From contig NC_009416.2 of assembly GCF_000002875.2 (NCBI RefSeq), positions 999,501 to 1,063,500 of the forward strand: a stretch of DNA of 64,000 bases, in the 5' to 3' direction. The stretch is from Leishmania infantum JPCM5. Taxonomy: Eukaryota; Euglenozoa; Kinetoplastea; Trypanosomatida; Trypanosomatidae. Numbering within the stretch: the first letter of the stretch is position 1; each line of letters starts with the position of its first letter. This document shows, in pieces, positions 50,784 to 61,060 of the stretch. The notes under the pieces were generated by a model. That model saw only the letters and a list, made by a program, of their open reading frames with translations, was not told the DNA's origin and searched no databases. Made by a program: the position numbers and the translations under genes.

Positions 50784-51064
50784 CTTCAGGAAAGAGAGAG
50801 AGACTCGGCATATGTACGCGTGTCGTAGATGAATGCCCTCCTCGCTTCCATTTTCTTTCGCTGGTTGCTCTCCCGTCAAAGACTGCTCCTGCGTCCTTAC
50901 ATGTGTCCAGTAAAAGCGAGAAGGCCGAGAAGTAAAGGTCGTCAGCAAAGATGAAAACAAGTCGGCCATTTTTGCCTCCGTGAGCGCATACGGGGACAGG
51001 GACGAGCACAGAAAACAAAAAAAAAGGGAAAGGACGCGACACCACAAAGAGAAAGAGAGAGCAC

Positions 51065-51112
51065 CGGGCAGCGGGCAGCGGGCAGCGGGCAGCGGGCAGC
51101 GGGCAGCGGGCA
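51065..51112. repeat. 7-bp tandem repeat (CGGGCAG), almost seven copies
   Basis: Six perfect copies of CGGGCAG followed by a partial one. A candidate variable-number repeat in the permease 3' flank. Confidence 0.95.
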
Positions 51113-51730
51113 AAGAACTTTCTCGCCATCAACGCGTACCTACGCACACGCACACGCATGCACCCAAACACAACATACAAAACACCTTGATCGGGTGGAA
51201 GAGAAAGACAGAAGAAAAGGAAAAAAGGGGGTGAGGGAGGGGGGGGCAACAAAAAAAAAGGAAGAAGTTCGCGCTTAGTTGGCGCTTACTTATTTTTCAA
51301 ACACGCACAACAAAAATTTTTTGTTGTTGTTGGTTTGGTTCGCATCGCGCGATCTTTGGTTTTACAACAAGAGGAGAAAATGGTTTTGCTTGGCGGCAGG
51401 CGGGGAAACAATAAAAAAAAAACAAAAGATAAAAGAAGGGGGTGAGGAGACGGAGAGAACAGAGAAGACACGCGTGTTGAAGAGGGAATACACACACAGG
51501 TATAGACAGAGACAGGGAGAGAGAGAGACAGAAAGAAAGAGGGAGGGGGAAGGGCGGCAGACCACGTTAACCAGGAAAGGCGCCGAAGTCGACCGCCGCG
51601 CCACCACCACAAGGGTATCGGCAAAGTTGGCACGTACTCCGCCACACGCGGAGGCACGCCACGAGAGCGGCCTCATGTCGCGTAAGGGTACCGCTGCTCT
51701 TACCTCCTGAACGCACTCGCGTCCGTCCAA

Positions 51731-53191
51731 TCAAGGGATCTCGCTGAAGATGGCGACAGCAGTGCCGAAGACGACGGCGACCACGCCACCAACGATCAGC
51801 ACGATGCAGCCAAGGTAGTTCAGGATGCCGACCTTCTTGAGCGTGAAGCCACCCGAGTAGATGAAAAAGTACGCCGGAAACATGAAGCCGAGAAAGCCAC
51901 CGCAGATACCGCCGAGCAGGGAGAAGACAATGTTGATGCTGGGGATGAAGAGACCGCAGATGAGCGCGGCAAGGGCAAGGAAGCCACTGACGATCCAGTT
52001 CAGCCAGTCCTTCACATCAGACGTCTTGCCCATCCCCAGACAGTAGTAGATGGCATCGCGCGAGGGCTGAATGCAGATGGCGAAGCCGACGCACAGCTTG
52101 ATGCAAATACCAATGTACGAAATCATGAAGAGCGGATCCTCAAGCGGGCGGTACAGCAGCAGAATCGAGCCGTCCACCTCCGCGCCAAAATCGCAGTAGC
52201 CGAAGAAGCCGGAAAAGAAGTTCAGCAACGCCACGACGAGCATACTGATCGTCGCGTCGCGCGTCATGCGGCCGAGCGTGGGCTTCTGCATTTCGTCGAA
52301 AATCTCAAACACGTTCACTTGGCAGATGAATGCGAAAATGAACAGCGTGAGACCGTTGACGGCCGGCATGCCGTTGTTGGCGAGCACGATGTCCTTGCGG
52401 ATGCCGTTCTTGAGGCCGTTGCGGGCGGAGTGAACGATCACGCAAATGACGAAGAAGACGACAAAAGACACGCCGATCACCGACGCGTAGCGTAGCGAGT
52501 TGATCTCCTTCGGCAGCGACAACGTGAACATGCCAACGAACCAGATCAGTCCAATGAGGATGCGGTGGCCATTGTCCGTCTTAAAGAACGCGTTCGTGTT
52601 GGGGCCATCCAGCATCGGCGACAGCAAGTCGCCGACTGAAATGACGTACCCGACGCACGTGCCCCAACAGAACATTAGCATGAGGAACGCAGCAAAGTAG
52701 TCCCAGCCGCGACCCAGCATGCCGCGCGCCATCTCCTCATACGACCGCAGACCCGTCTTCAGCTTCGCCTGGCCCAGCAAGCGAATGGAGTAAATGGTGC
52801 ACGCACACACAATGGCGAGCAGCACAACGGACACCACCATACCAGACTGGTGAAAGCCGGACGGCACAGAGACAATTCCGGCACCGAGGGTGGCGCTTGC
52901 CAGATTGTAGATGTTGGCGACCAGCCCACCATGGGGGATGATGGAGTAGACCCTCTCGATGGCCCCGCGCACGCCAGTGGAGTTGGCTTGCGGCACGGCC
53001 AGTCCATCGACGCTGGACGAGGAGTAGGACTCGCCCGCGGTGCCCTTCATCTTTGTGACAGCAGCGCTGTCTGCGGCAAGGACATTGCCGCCCGCCTCGG
53101 TGTAGGGGTAGTGGGTGGCGAGCTCCTCGGGCAGCGGGGCGGAGCGGTCGTCGCTGTCGCTGGAGTGGTTGTGGTGGTTAGCGCCGCTCAT
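51731..53191 (-). CDS. Amino-acid permease, AAAP family
   Basis: This 486-residue protein has about 95 hydrophilic N-terminal residues and about 11 membrane helices, as in the amino acid/auxin permease (AAAP) family that is expanded in Leishmania. The family signature is in the first helix: NLASATLGAGIVSVPSGF (about 110-127). Later blocks include LPKEINSLRYAS and FAFICQVNVFEIFDEMQ, typical of trypanosomatid AAT/AAP transporters. It would move amino acids or polyamines with protons across the plasma or an internal membrane; substrate cannot be read from sequence. The first ATG is at 53191. The frame stays open upstream to 53473 without an ATG, and that stretch contains an acidic-dileucine-like DERTPLL. 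Confidence 0.9.
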   Translation of the reverse strand: MSGANHHNHSSDSDDRSAPLPEELATHYPYTEAGGNVLAADSAAVTKMKGTAGESYSSSSVDGLAVPQANSTGVRGAIERVYSIIPHGGLVANIYNLASATLGAGIVSVPSGFHQSGMVVSVVLLAIVCACTIYSIRLLGQAKLKTGLRSYEEMARGMLGRGWDYFAAFLMLMFCWGTCVGYVISVGDLLSPMLDGPNTNAFFKTDNGHRILIGLIWFVGMFTLSLPKEINSLRYASVIGVSFVVFFVICVIVHSARNGLKNGIRKDIVLANNGMPAVNGLTLFIFAFICQVNVFEIFDEMQKPTLGRMTRDATISMLVVALLNFFSGFFGYCDFGAEVDGSILLLYRPLEDPLFMISYIGICIKLCVGFAICIQPSRDAIYYCLGMGKTSDVKDWLNWIVSGFLALAALICGLFIPSINIVFSLLGGICGGFLGFMFPAYFFIYSGGFTLKKVGILNYLGCIVLIVGGVVAVVFGTAVAIFSEIP

Positions 53192-54382
53192 GATTGCCTT
53201 GTACAGCAGCGGGGTTCTTTCGTCAACAGCAAACACTGGGGGTGTTGTTGGGGAGATGGTGTCGTTCGACGAGGTCGGCGAACAGGACGGGGTACCCTTC
53301 ACGCAAACAAGTGCCCAGTTGACCCGATTGTGCGAAGAGGGCTGCTCCTCAGAGGGCGTGGTGCTGTTGCAGCTTGCGAGGGCGAGAACGGCTGAGCAGG
53401 GCGCAGACGGGCGTACGCGGCTGACCGTGTGCGATATCGTCGAGCCTGCCTTTGCCTCTGTTGACGTGAGCAAAGAGCGAGTGCGTGTGCGCCTCTTGTC
53501 TTTGCTTTCAAGCTGTCGTACGGGAGCGAGCTGGGGGGAGGGGGGGAGGGGTCGTGTACGTGCGTGTGCACTCTGTTCTGTCCTTTTTTTTGTTACTGAT
53601 TAAAACTCTTAAGAGGAGGCTACGCATCGACGTGGGAGGGCGCGAGTGGGAAAGGGAAGAAAGGAATATGGGGCCGCAGCACCGCAGCAGCGGCGGTGCC
53701 ATGTGGCCGCGTGAGGAGGGGCGGATGAGGACGAGAGAGAGAAAGAGATCGAAAAAAGATATGGGTGGCACACGCGAGAGAGAGCCACCGGTGGAGCAGA
53801 CGTGTACCTCTGGCATCCATCCTCGCCCCCGAAATAGTCGATGGCGAGGCAGCGAGAAGAGCGCGTAAGCGTATGATCACCGTCGCGTCCACACAAGAAA
53901 AAAAAACAGTAATAACGAGGAATCGGCATCCTCGCATGCGCCGCTGCACAACGACAGACAAAGGCACGCGAAAGCCATCCGTCCACGGTGGTTTCTCGCA
54001 AGAGGGGATGAGGTAAGAACGTCGAATTCGTGCGAGCACTCGGGGGGCGAGTATGAGACGCACTGCTCTCCCATAAGAAAAAGACGAAATACGACGACGC
54101 AGTTGCTTGTTGATGGGTGTTTGGCGTTAGTGTGATAGAGGGGAGCGATTATGAGGAAAGGAAGAAAACATCCTCGGGGGGGGGGGGGGGCGCAGGCATG
54201 CACACAACAGAGCACAGATGCATCCAAAGCGCCGCGCAGAGGAACGCGGACGCGGAATGAGCGCACGCGTGTGCGTATGCGCGGGTACAGCATGAGTGCA
54301 GGCAGACATGTGAAGAAGACACCCAGGCACACACGTGCAGGCAGGAGGGCGCACCACCTCCTCACGAGGGCCCTGGGGTTGT
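53192..54382. other. Intergenic region between the permease and 839-aa genes
   Basis: The first 280 bases upstream of the permease are open in its frame but lack an ATG. A G15 run lies at 54176-54190. The minus strand is pyrimidine-rich at 53640-53800. No separate gene is supported. Confidence 0.6.
54176..54190. repeat. G15 homopolymer
   Basis: Fifteen consecutive G on the plus strand, C15 in the transcript, lying 3' of the 839-aa gene. Confidence 0.95.
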
Positions 54383-56902
54383 TTAATCATCGAGGACGTC
54401 CTTGACGAGTCTCCAGCCCCACGGATTCTCTGGGCAGGGGTACGGCGGCGCCAGCGGCTCACCACGACGGCGCCGCTCTGCATCGTCAGCGGCGTGTTCC
54501 AGCGCCTGCTGCACCGCCCGTGTTCCGGTGCCCCAAAACAGAAGCGGCTTATCAGGCAGTTGCCACTGCTGCCCAAAAAGCTGTGGCTGAAACCGCTTCT
54601 TGTTCTTGCGAAACGGGTCGGCAGAAAGGGCCTTGTCAGCATCCCGGACCTCCTTCCAGGCCTGCACATCCGCGGCAGAGACGTAGGACATGCCTTCTGG
54701 GATGGGCAGAAGCGGTGGCCGCTCAGCCTCGTCCATGGCATCCAGCCACTCCAAGTCGGACTTCACGTCCGCCTCTAGTACATTCAGCAGACGCTGCGCC
54801 ACCTTGTCCTTCTTCGCCTGCAGCAGCCGCTGAAGCTCCTCGGCGCGGCCGGCACGGCTGCCGTCCGCGTTCGTGAGGCCAACCTGCTGCATCACACGCG
54901 TGAATACTTCAGCCTTGGCGGCGGCCTTGCTACGTCGGCGTGTCTCTCGGCTGTAGGTACGGATGACTGATTGGGTGATGCGGCCAATTTGCTCGAACAA
55001 TGCGGCAGCCTCAGCGTCTTGCTCAAACACGTTCGCGTTGCCGGCAGTCGCGGCGACTGCGGTAGCGACATCACCGGAGGTCGCAGCGGCAGAGCCGCCC
55101 ATCGATTCGGTGCCGCCAGCCTCGGTGGTGGAAGCTGCTGAGGAGTTGACAGAGTCGCCGAGCGCGGCGAGCCGCTGCTTACGCTCCATGAGCTGCGCGT
55201 AGAGTTTTCGGCACTCCGCCGCTTCTGCTGTCGCTTCGACACCCTCGAAAATCTTCGCGTTCTCACGTGCCTGCGCGATCTGCCGCTCCATCTGCAAATA
55301 GGCGATGTACCGCAGTCTCCGCTCGTGTAAACTCTTCAGCCGTGGGTCGTCTGGGCGCATGAACATCTTCTCTACCAGGCGCACCGCCTGCTGCGTGCGC
55401 CCACCGGCAGCCGCCCGCTCGGCCTGCATGGCGGCTTCGTGGCCTGCGGACACCGGCGCGTCCGCCTCGCGCGCGACCCGGGCTTGCAGCTCCAGCGCCG
55501 CCGTGTCGCCGTCGCGGATCGCCTCCAGTCGCTTGTACTCCGTCGTGTGCTCGAGCGGGATGCGGACAAGGCGCTCGTACCACCGCTTTGCCCAGTCCAC
55601 TGGGTGCGCCTCCTCCTTGGCGGCGAGGTACTGCACAACGTCAAGTGTGCTGAGCTTATTCGCGTCTACGGAGTACAGCCGCCTAAGGCTCTCCGTGTAT
55701 GCGTCGAGGCGCTCGTCCTCGGGGCCGTGGCGGAACCCCTGGGAGACGGTGAGGCGAGCAAACACCTCACAGAACTGCATGAACTTCTCCTGTGCCTCCA
55801 GCTCCGTGATGAGGCTCTCCACGACGCTGAGCTCCAAGCCGAGGGCCTTGCCCAGTGACCGGCTCAAGGCGGCGCGCTTCTTCGTCTTGGCAAGAGCTGC
55901 AGGAGACGGAGAGAAGGTGTCATGGTCGGCGCCTAGGCCTGCATCCACTGCTGAGCACGACGTCGAAGGGCACGCGCCGCCTTCCGGTACCGACGCACCG
56001 GTGGAGGGGGTCGGAGCAGATGGCTCGGACGACGGAGAAGTTCGATGCCGTGTTGGCGACGATACAAGTCGCCGCAGCCGCTGCAGCTCGCTCAGCTGCC
56101 GCTTCCGCTCCTCGCGCGCCTCCTGCCGAACCCTCTCCTCCGCGTACTTGAACATGTGGCTCAGATGTCGCTGCGTCTCGACGTTCAAGTCTGCCAGCAT
56201 GTTCGCCAGCTTGCGGCGGGCCGTTTCCGTGCTCACGCCCTCGCGGCGCTGTCGCACGTAGTCCGTAAACACCTGCTTAATCTGCACCATTGCATCTTCC
56301 AGTGCGTCCACCTTGTCAGGGTCAAACAGGCTTGCGTCACCGGCCTCGAATATGGCCTGCGAGACGCCAAGTGAACGCTGTGGGTCTTTGAGCTGCACGG
56401 GCAGCCCCATCTTCAGTCGCTCGAACTCGTCTCGCACGGTGCGACTCGGATCGAGGTCGCGCGGGTCAGCCATGGTCGTTTCAAAGTAGCGACGCCGCTG
56501 CTGCTCTGTCGCCTCCGTCGGGTGCTCGCGCAAGAGCTTGCTCATGTACTTAGTGAATGCATGCTTGTCCGCCATAGGTACACTCTCCCACTCCGCATCT
56601 GTCATCGACTTGGCACGCTCGGCGACGTCCTTGCCAACCACTTGCTGTACATGATGCTTGCGGCGCTGTTTGCGACTCTTCGCCGTACGCGAAGAGGAGG
56701 ACAGGGGCGGTGATGCGGCCCCTGTCCTGCCGGGCCCACCGAGCTCTGCAAGCATGGCTTGCTGTTCAAAGTGCGCCTCTTGCTGCGCCCCCATGGCTGC
56801 AGCACGGCGCAGCTTGGCGCGATAGCTGCGAGGGTTGAGAAGCGAGCTGCCCGGATTGGGCAGCTTCCTCGCCGCCAACGCAGTAGAGCGGCGACGCAGC
56901 AT
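54383..56902 (-). CDS. Probable mitochondrial protein of unknown function, 839 aa
   Basis: I do not recognise the family. The N-terminus (MLRRRSTALAARKLPNP, then RSYRAKLRRAAAM) is a strong candidate mitochondrial presequence: Arg-rich, hydroxylated and free of acidic residues. The rest is long charged helices with basic Lys/Arg clusters (SRKQRRKHH at about 73-81) and Ala-rich linkers. The C-terminus is conserved-looking and aromatic: KKRFQPQLFGQQWQLPDKP and CPENPWGWRLVKDVLDD. This style is common among trypanosomatid mitoribosomal or RNA-processing proteins, but that is inference only. The frame is open to 57337; the ATG at 56902 gives the presequence and is preferred. A poly-T stretch lies just upstream on the minus strand. 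Confidence 0.82.
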   Translation of the reverse strand: MLRRRSTALAARKLPNPGSSLLNPRSYRAKLRRAAAMGAQQEAHFEQQAMLAELGGPGRTGAASPPLSSSSRTAKSRKQRRKHHVQQVVGKDVAERAKSMTDAEWESVPMADKHAFTKYMSKLLREHPTEATEQQRRRYFETTMADPRDLDPSRTVRDEFERLKMGLPVQLKDPQRSLGVSQAIFEAGDASLFDPDKVDALEDAMVQIKQVFTDYVRQRREGVSTETARRKLANMLADLNVETQRHLSHMFKYAEERVRQEAREERKRQLSELQRLRRLVSSPTRHRTSPSSEPSAPTPSTGASVPEGGACPSTSCSAVDAGLGADHDTFSPSPAALAKTKKRAALSRSLGKALGLELSVVESLITELEAQEKFMQFCEVFARLTVSQGFRHGPEDERLDAYTESLRRLYSVDANKLSTLDVVQYLAAKEEAHPVDWAKRWYERLVRIPLEHTTEYKRLEAIRDGDTAALELQARVAREADAPVSAGHEAAMQAERAAAGGRTQQAVRLVEKMFMRPDDPRLKSLHERRLRYIAYLQMERQIAQARENAKIFEGVEATAEAAECRKLYAQLMERKQRLAALGDSVNSSAASTTEAGGTESMGGSAAATSGDVATAVAATAGNANVFEQDAEAAALFEQIGRITQSVIRTYSRETRRRSKAAAKAEVFTRVMQQVGLTNADGSRAGRAEELQRLLQAKKDKVAQRLLNVLEADVKSDLEWLDAMDEAERPPLLPIPEGMSYVSAADVQAWKEVRDADKALSADPFRKNKKRFQPQLFGQQWQLPDKPLLFWGTGTRAVQQALEHAADDAERRRRGEPLAPPYPCPENPWGWRLVKDVLDD

Positions 56903-59414
56903 GAGAAGCACGCAAGGGTGCACCAAAAAAAAAAGCAGCAAGAGAACAATGTGCGCCTCTGCCGCTATCCGAGGTCTCCGGCCCACTTGTGTGGATGCGT
57001 GGGCCTGTGTGTGGGCACTTATATCCAGCGCAACGTCAGGTTCGGCAGAGAGCGTGCACCATGGTTCGAGCGAGCGGGGAAAGAGAGTCGAGAAAGGAGA
57101 GACGTAGAAGGGGACGAGCAACGCATGTGCACGCCGCTTGCGCCTGGCACTGCTACGGAGAGGGAGAGAGATGCACGTTCGAGGTGCAACGGCCAGAGCG
57201 CGCGGAGGGAAGGGGTACGAGAAAAAGCCTGTGCTGTCCTCCGCAACCCGCACAGACTGTTCCCTCGACTCTTTGCACCCCTTGATGGCTCGGGAAGCGC
57301 CCGCATAATGACAAGCGCTGCAGTGGCGGTCACCCAACGAGGGGGAGCCTCGCGTCTAGTCACACGGCGCGATGAGTTGCGTGTACGCGTGCCTCAAGAT
57401 AGACTCGGTTTGCCTGAAGCTGCAGATGATGCGGCGAGCGGCAAGGGGAGAGAGAAGGCCGCATCGATGATCGAACGCAGCCCAGCATAGTCCTCTGCAC
57501 ACACACACACACACTTCTGCTCCGTAGCATGAGCGGCGGCGCACAGCACACGCAGACCACACCACTGACGCGGAGAATTAGCCGACTCCGATTCGGCACA
57601 CTTCTTCGCCGTTGGAAACACATGAAGGGCGGGGGGGGGGCAACTTTCTAGCGCATGGCGTCACAGCCATGGGCGCGCGCACAGGTACAGACAGCGAAAA
57701 CTCTCTTCGATCAGCAAACCTTCGCTCACACGATGTGAAAGCCTACGAAAGAATTGAGGCAGTGAAGGATTAGAAATCGAATTCGCAAAAACCCGCCTAA
57801 AAGACGCGCATCACGCGCACCATCGACAGAGATCATAGGAGGTCACAGCATATTGGTTGCACATATGTATGATGCACGCCCTTGATTGGGGTGAGGGAGC
57901 GTGTGGACATCTGATTGGTCATCCCCCGCTCCGTACGCGCAGGCGGGGAGAGAGAAAGAGTGAGATAGGAGAGAAAAGAGGCGCACACAGAGAGAGAGAA
58001 GCAGGGAAACAGCCAAGCAGAGTACGGAAGTGGCGGGACAGAGTGCATGCCGCGGAGATACACCACGAGAAGATAAGGGGGCACACGACCTCGTTGTCAC
58101 TTATGGGCAGCTCAATACAAGCCCACCTTTTCGGGCGCGCAGCGATCGACTTCGCGACGTGCATCGCATTGGAAGAGCTCCCTCTCGCGCTCCGAGACAC
58201 AAAGACCGGGGATAAGAGGAGAAAGCGAGTGAGCGCAGTGCTGCTCTCACCACCCGTCATTATCTCATTCGAGGGGTGCAGTGAACGAGTACTACGATAC
58301 AGGACACAAGGGGTAGTAGTGTGACCGCCGCCGCCGCCCCGCTGTGCCCGAGAATGAAAAACAGGTGATGTGCTGCGCACTTCTTTGTTTCCTTTGCGTT
58401 CATGTTGCGGTTCGTCTGCAACCCCGACGGAGAAAAAACTGGAGAGCCCCGGCCAAAGACAACGACGAGGGAAGGGGGGGGGGCAAGGAGAGCTGTGCAC
58501 ACAAACACACGCCAACAGTCGGTGTGTGTGTCTGTGTGTGTGTGTGTGTACGCGCGCGATAAAGAAAGCGAGCGGGGCGAAATGAAGGAGAAGTGGCCTC
58601 AGAAAGCGAAAAAATAAGATGAGGGAGATGTGAAAGAGCCCGTTGACAGCCGACTGGTGCCTTCACCTTGCTGCGCGTGGCATACACGCTCGCGCACGCA
58701 CACGCGCCCAGAGACGAGCACCGCCCATAGATGCACAGACATTTCTGGCGTACGCAAAGAAGAGAGAGACTGGCGTGACAGAGACAACGACGGTGGTGGT
58801 AGAAATTAGTGTAGGCCGTGGCGCTCAAGAGCACACCGCGTTCATGACATGACGACAAGGAGCGAAAAACAGCACAGAGAGAGAGAGCTGACAGCGGCAC
58901 TCAATAGCTTGCCAAAGTCCCCGAGAGGCGGCACAAAAAAGAGACGAACGAGGAAGATGCGCCTGAGTATGCATGCAGGCGCACCGCCCGCTGCATGTGC
59001 GCCTGTGTTTCTCTGTGCGTGTGTGTGTCGATGAATGACCTCAGTGTGAAGAGGAGGGTATATGCACCCTGTGTGCCCGGCGAGGTGGCAGAATACCGGT
59101 GGATGGAAAAGGAAAAGGAAAACGACACAGATAAATGAGGAAAGCCGTGGAATGAAGGAGTCCAGCACGAAAGAGAGAAAGGAGGAGGGGAGGCCCCAAG
59201 ACGGCGTCTGCAGCGGCGCAGCGCTTCGCTGATTCAGCGCCGCGAGTCGCTTGCAAGCGAAAACACAAACAGGCAAGCACAGCAGCTACGTCCTCATTCA
59301 ATCTACGATATCCTCGTCGCTCACACCTCTTCTCCACCGGCACCCCTCACGCGAGAGGAGGCAAGAGGGAAGCAACAAAAAAAAAACGGCACCATATGCG
59401 ACTCAGCGGTCCCA
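56903..59414. other. Intergenic region between the 839-aa and VASt-domain genes
   Basis: This holds a CA run near 57499-57513, G runs at 57631-57640 and 58475-58484, and a GT repeat at 58522-58549. The minus strand is CT-rich. Open frames of up to about 240 codons are simple-sequence artefacts. No gene is supported. Confidence 0.6.
58522..58549. repeat. GT microsatellite
   Basis: A TG run interrupted once by TC. Confidence 0.9.
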
Positions 59415-60569
59415 CTAAGCTTCTGGAGTTAAGTCTAAATGGCGCTTCAGCAAGTAGCCAAACCCGCTCAGCGCCACAACCACGGCAGCCACCTGCACAT
59501 AAGCCATCCACTTCAGAAGCGAGACGGTCCGCTGCAGGTGTTCGATCTCCGCCTGCTGCTCCATCCAGCGATATCGCATCGTCTGAATTTGCGCCTCCCT
59601 CGCCGCCGTCAGTAGCGCCTTTTCTTCGCACATCCATCCACCCGTACTCGCGGGAGCGGGTCCGCGGCCGCCAGCGCGGGAGCCTTCCCACATGGCGCGA
59701 TCCTGGCTCAGCATCGTCATGGCCACATGAGAGGTGCGCGCCATCGTGCGAGTGCTATTGAAGACAAGCAGCGTCACCAGCACCGCCAGTACAAGCAACG
59801 TGCCATGGAAGACAGAGCCAAGGCCGCCGCCATCGCCACCGCCGACACCGCCGTCGCCGGCGTTACCATTGGCCTCGGCGCCCTCAGCGTCGCCACCGCC
59901 GTTCTCGGCCGGCGCCACCGCGCCACCGCAAAACTCCTCACTAATCATATTCACCATTTGCCGATACGCTGATGTCATCTCTTTGATGGCACGCGGCGTC
60001 GCTATGTATTGGATCGCGGAAAAGGACATACTCATTTTACGGCAGTTGCCCCAAATGGCGATGGAGCAGTCGCTGTCGGCGCTATCGGCGGTGATCTCGA
60101 AGTACGCCTCGGTGCGGAAGGAGCCGCCGGCCGGCACTTCAGGCGTCTGCGACGATATCTGGTACACAAGCATCAGCTTTCCCTCTGGTGTGTTGATGTA
60201 GGCGAAACGGTGCGCCTGGTTCAGTGGCGTCGGCGTACCAGCACGCGGCACCTCGACAATGGCGACGAGCGACACGAAGCGCGAGCCGCTGCCGTGGTCG
60301 ACTGCGTAGTCCCACGGGCCGATCTCGAGTTTCGACTCATTGCGCCTGTCGTGGTACTTTCTCAAAAACTCGGTGTTGTCCTGAAACACGTTGTCCCATA
60401 GCTTCTGGATGGTGAGGCCTTTCAGCAGCGTCTGGGGCAGCATAATCTTTTTGTCCTTGCGCGTGGCACTCGAGAACATGTTCTGGGCGATTCGGTTGTT
60501 CTTGTACACCTGCTTGCTCAAGAACTTGTCCGCGGTCGTGCCGCTCATCGGTACGAGTGGCTCTGGCAT
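59415..60569 (-). CDS. VASt-domain protein with two membrane segments (sterol/lipid-transfer-like)
   Basis: This is a 384-residue protein. Residues 48-215 or so fit the VASt (StART-like) domain of the GRAMD1/Aster and yeast Lam/Ysp families, which carry sterols at membrane contact sites. Visible signatures are the LWDNVFQDNTEFLRKYH segment, the GPWDYAV box (84-90) followed by SRFVSLVAIVEVP, and QTPEVPAGGSFRTEAYFEI (141-159). Unlike GRAMD1, no GRAM domain precedes it. A Gly/Asp/Asn-rich linker (about 220-250) leads to a hydrophobic segment (about 255-271), then a coiled-coil-like stretch and a C-terminal hydrophobic segment (about 353-373). The protein is therefore probably anchored at both sites, with VASt in the cytosol. 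The ATG at 60569 follows a candidate acceptor AG; the frame is open to 60725. Confidence 0.75.
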   Translation of the reverse strand: MPEPLVPMSGTTADKFLSKQVYKNNRIAQNMFSSATRKDKKIMLPQTLLKGLTIQKLWDNVFQDNTEFLRKYHDRRNESKLEIGPWDYAVDHGSGSRFVSLVAIVEVPRAGTPTPLNQAHRFAYINTPEGKLMLVYQISSQTPEVPAGGSFRTEAYFEITADSADSDCSIAIWGNCRKMSMSFSAIQYIATPRAIKEMTSAYRQMVNMISEEFCGGAVAPAENGGGDAEGAEANGNAGDGGVGGGDGGGLGSVFHGTLLVLAVLVTLLVFNSTRTMARTSHVAMTMLSQDRAMWEGSRAGGRGPAPASTGGWMCEEKALLTAAREAQIQTMRYRWMEQQAEIEHLQRTVSLLKWMAYVQVAAVVVALSGFGYLLKRHLDLTPEA

Positions 60570-60571
60570 GG

Positions 60572-60573
60572 CT
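60572..60573 (-). promoter_or_regulatory. Candidate spliced-leader acceptor AG for the VASt-domain gene
   Basis: The minus strand reads CCTTCGGCCCTGTCTATCAG, two bases before the ATG at 60569. It excludes the CA-repeat-encoded His-Thr residues of the longer frame. Confidence 0.4.
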
Positions 60574-60604
60574 GATAGACAGGGCCGAAGGCGGACTATA
60601 TAAG

Positions 60605-60626
60605 AGTGTGTGTGTGTGTGTGTGTG
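60605..60626. repeat. GT microsatellite
   Basis: An uninterrupted GT run just upstream of the VASt-domain gene. Confidence 0.95.
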
Positions 60627-61037
60627 GTTGTGGCGAGGGTTAGCAGAGGGGTGGGAAGCAGCTGAAACAAGATGTGCGTATTGAGATGCAGCACCGACAG
60701 ATAGAGAGCAAGGAATGGCGCACACACACGAAGAGAGAAAAGTCCAAGGTGGCTCTTCACACTCGACGTTCTACGAGGTATACGCGCGTGCCCGTGCTCT
60801 GTTTCACCTGCGGGTTCGGAGAAGGGGAAGGGGGGAGCTGTCAGGTTCCCCACCAAACGCGGCGCGGCACCAACAATATAAAAGAAAAGCGATACGTTGG
60901 CCAACGGAAGAAAAAAGAACACGTGTGTGCTTGTGAGTGCCCGCAGAGAAGATTAGTTGCTAAGGTGTTCAGCACTGACGAGATCCCAAAGTGCACAGAT
61001 GGGCGTACTGCGTGTACGCATATGCATGTACATGAAC

Positions 61038-61060
61038 GTGTGTGTGTGTGTGTGTGTGTG
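61038..61060. repeat. GT microsatellite
   Basis: An uninterrupted GT run. Confidence 0.95.

Larger units (their letters stand above)
48058..51730. other. Long gene-free region upstream of the 251-aa gene
   Basis: This is the 3' flank of the amino-acid permease and the 5' flank of the 251-aa gene. It holds a G15 run (48435-48449), a short 12-bp repeat (48550-48580), a GT run (50760-50783), a 7-bp tandem repeat (51065-51112) and much purine-rich sequence. Minus-strand frames up to 308 codons (49659-50585) translate to Cys/Phe/Leu/Ser low complexity. No gene is supported. Confidence 0.6.
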
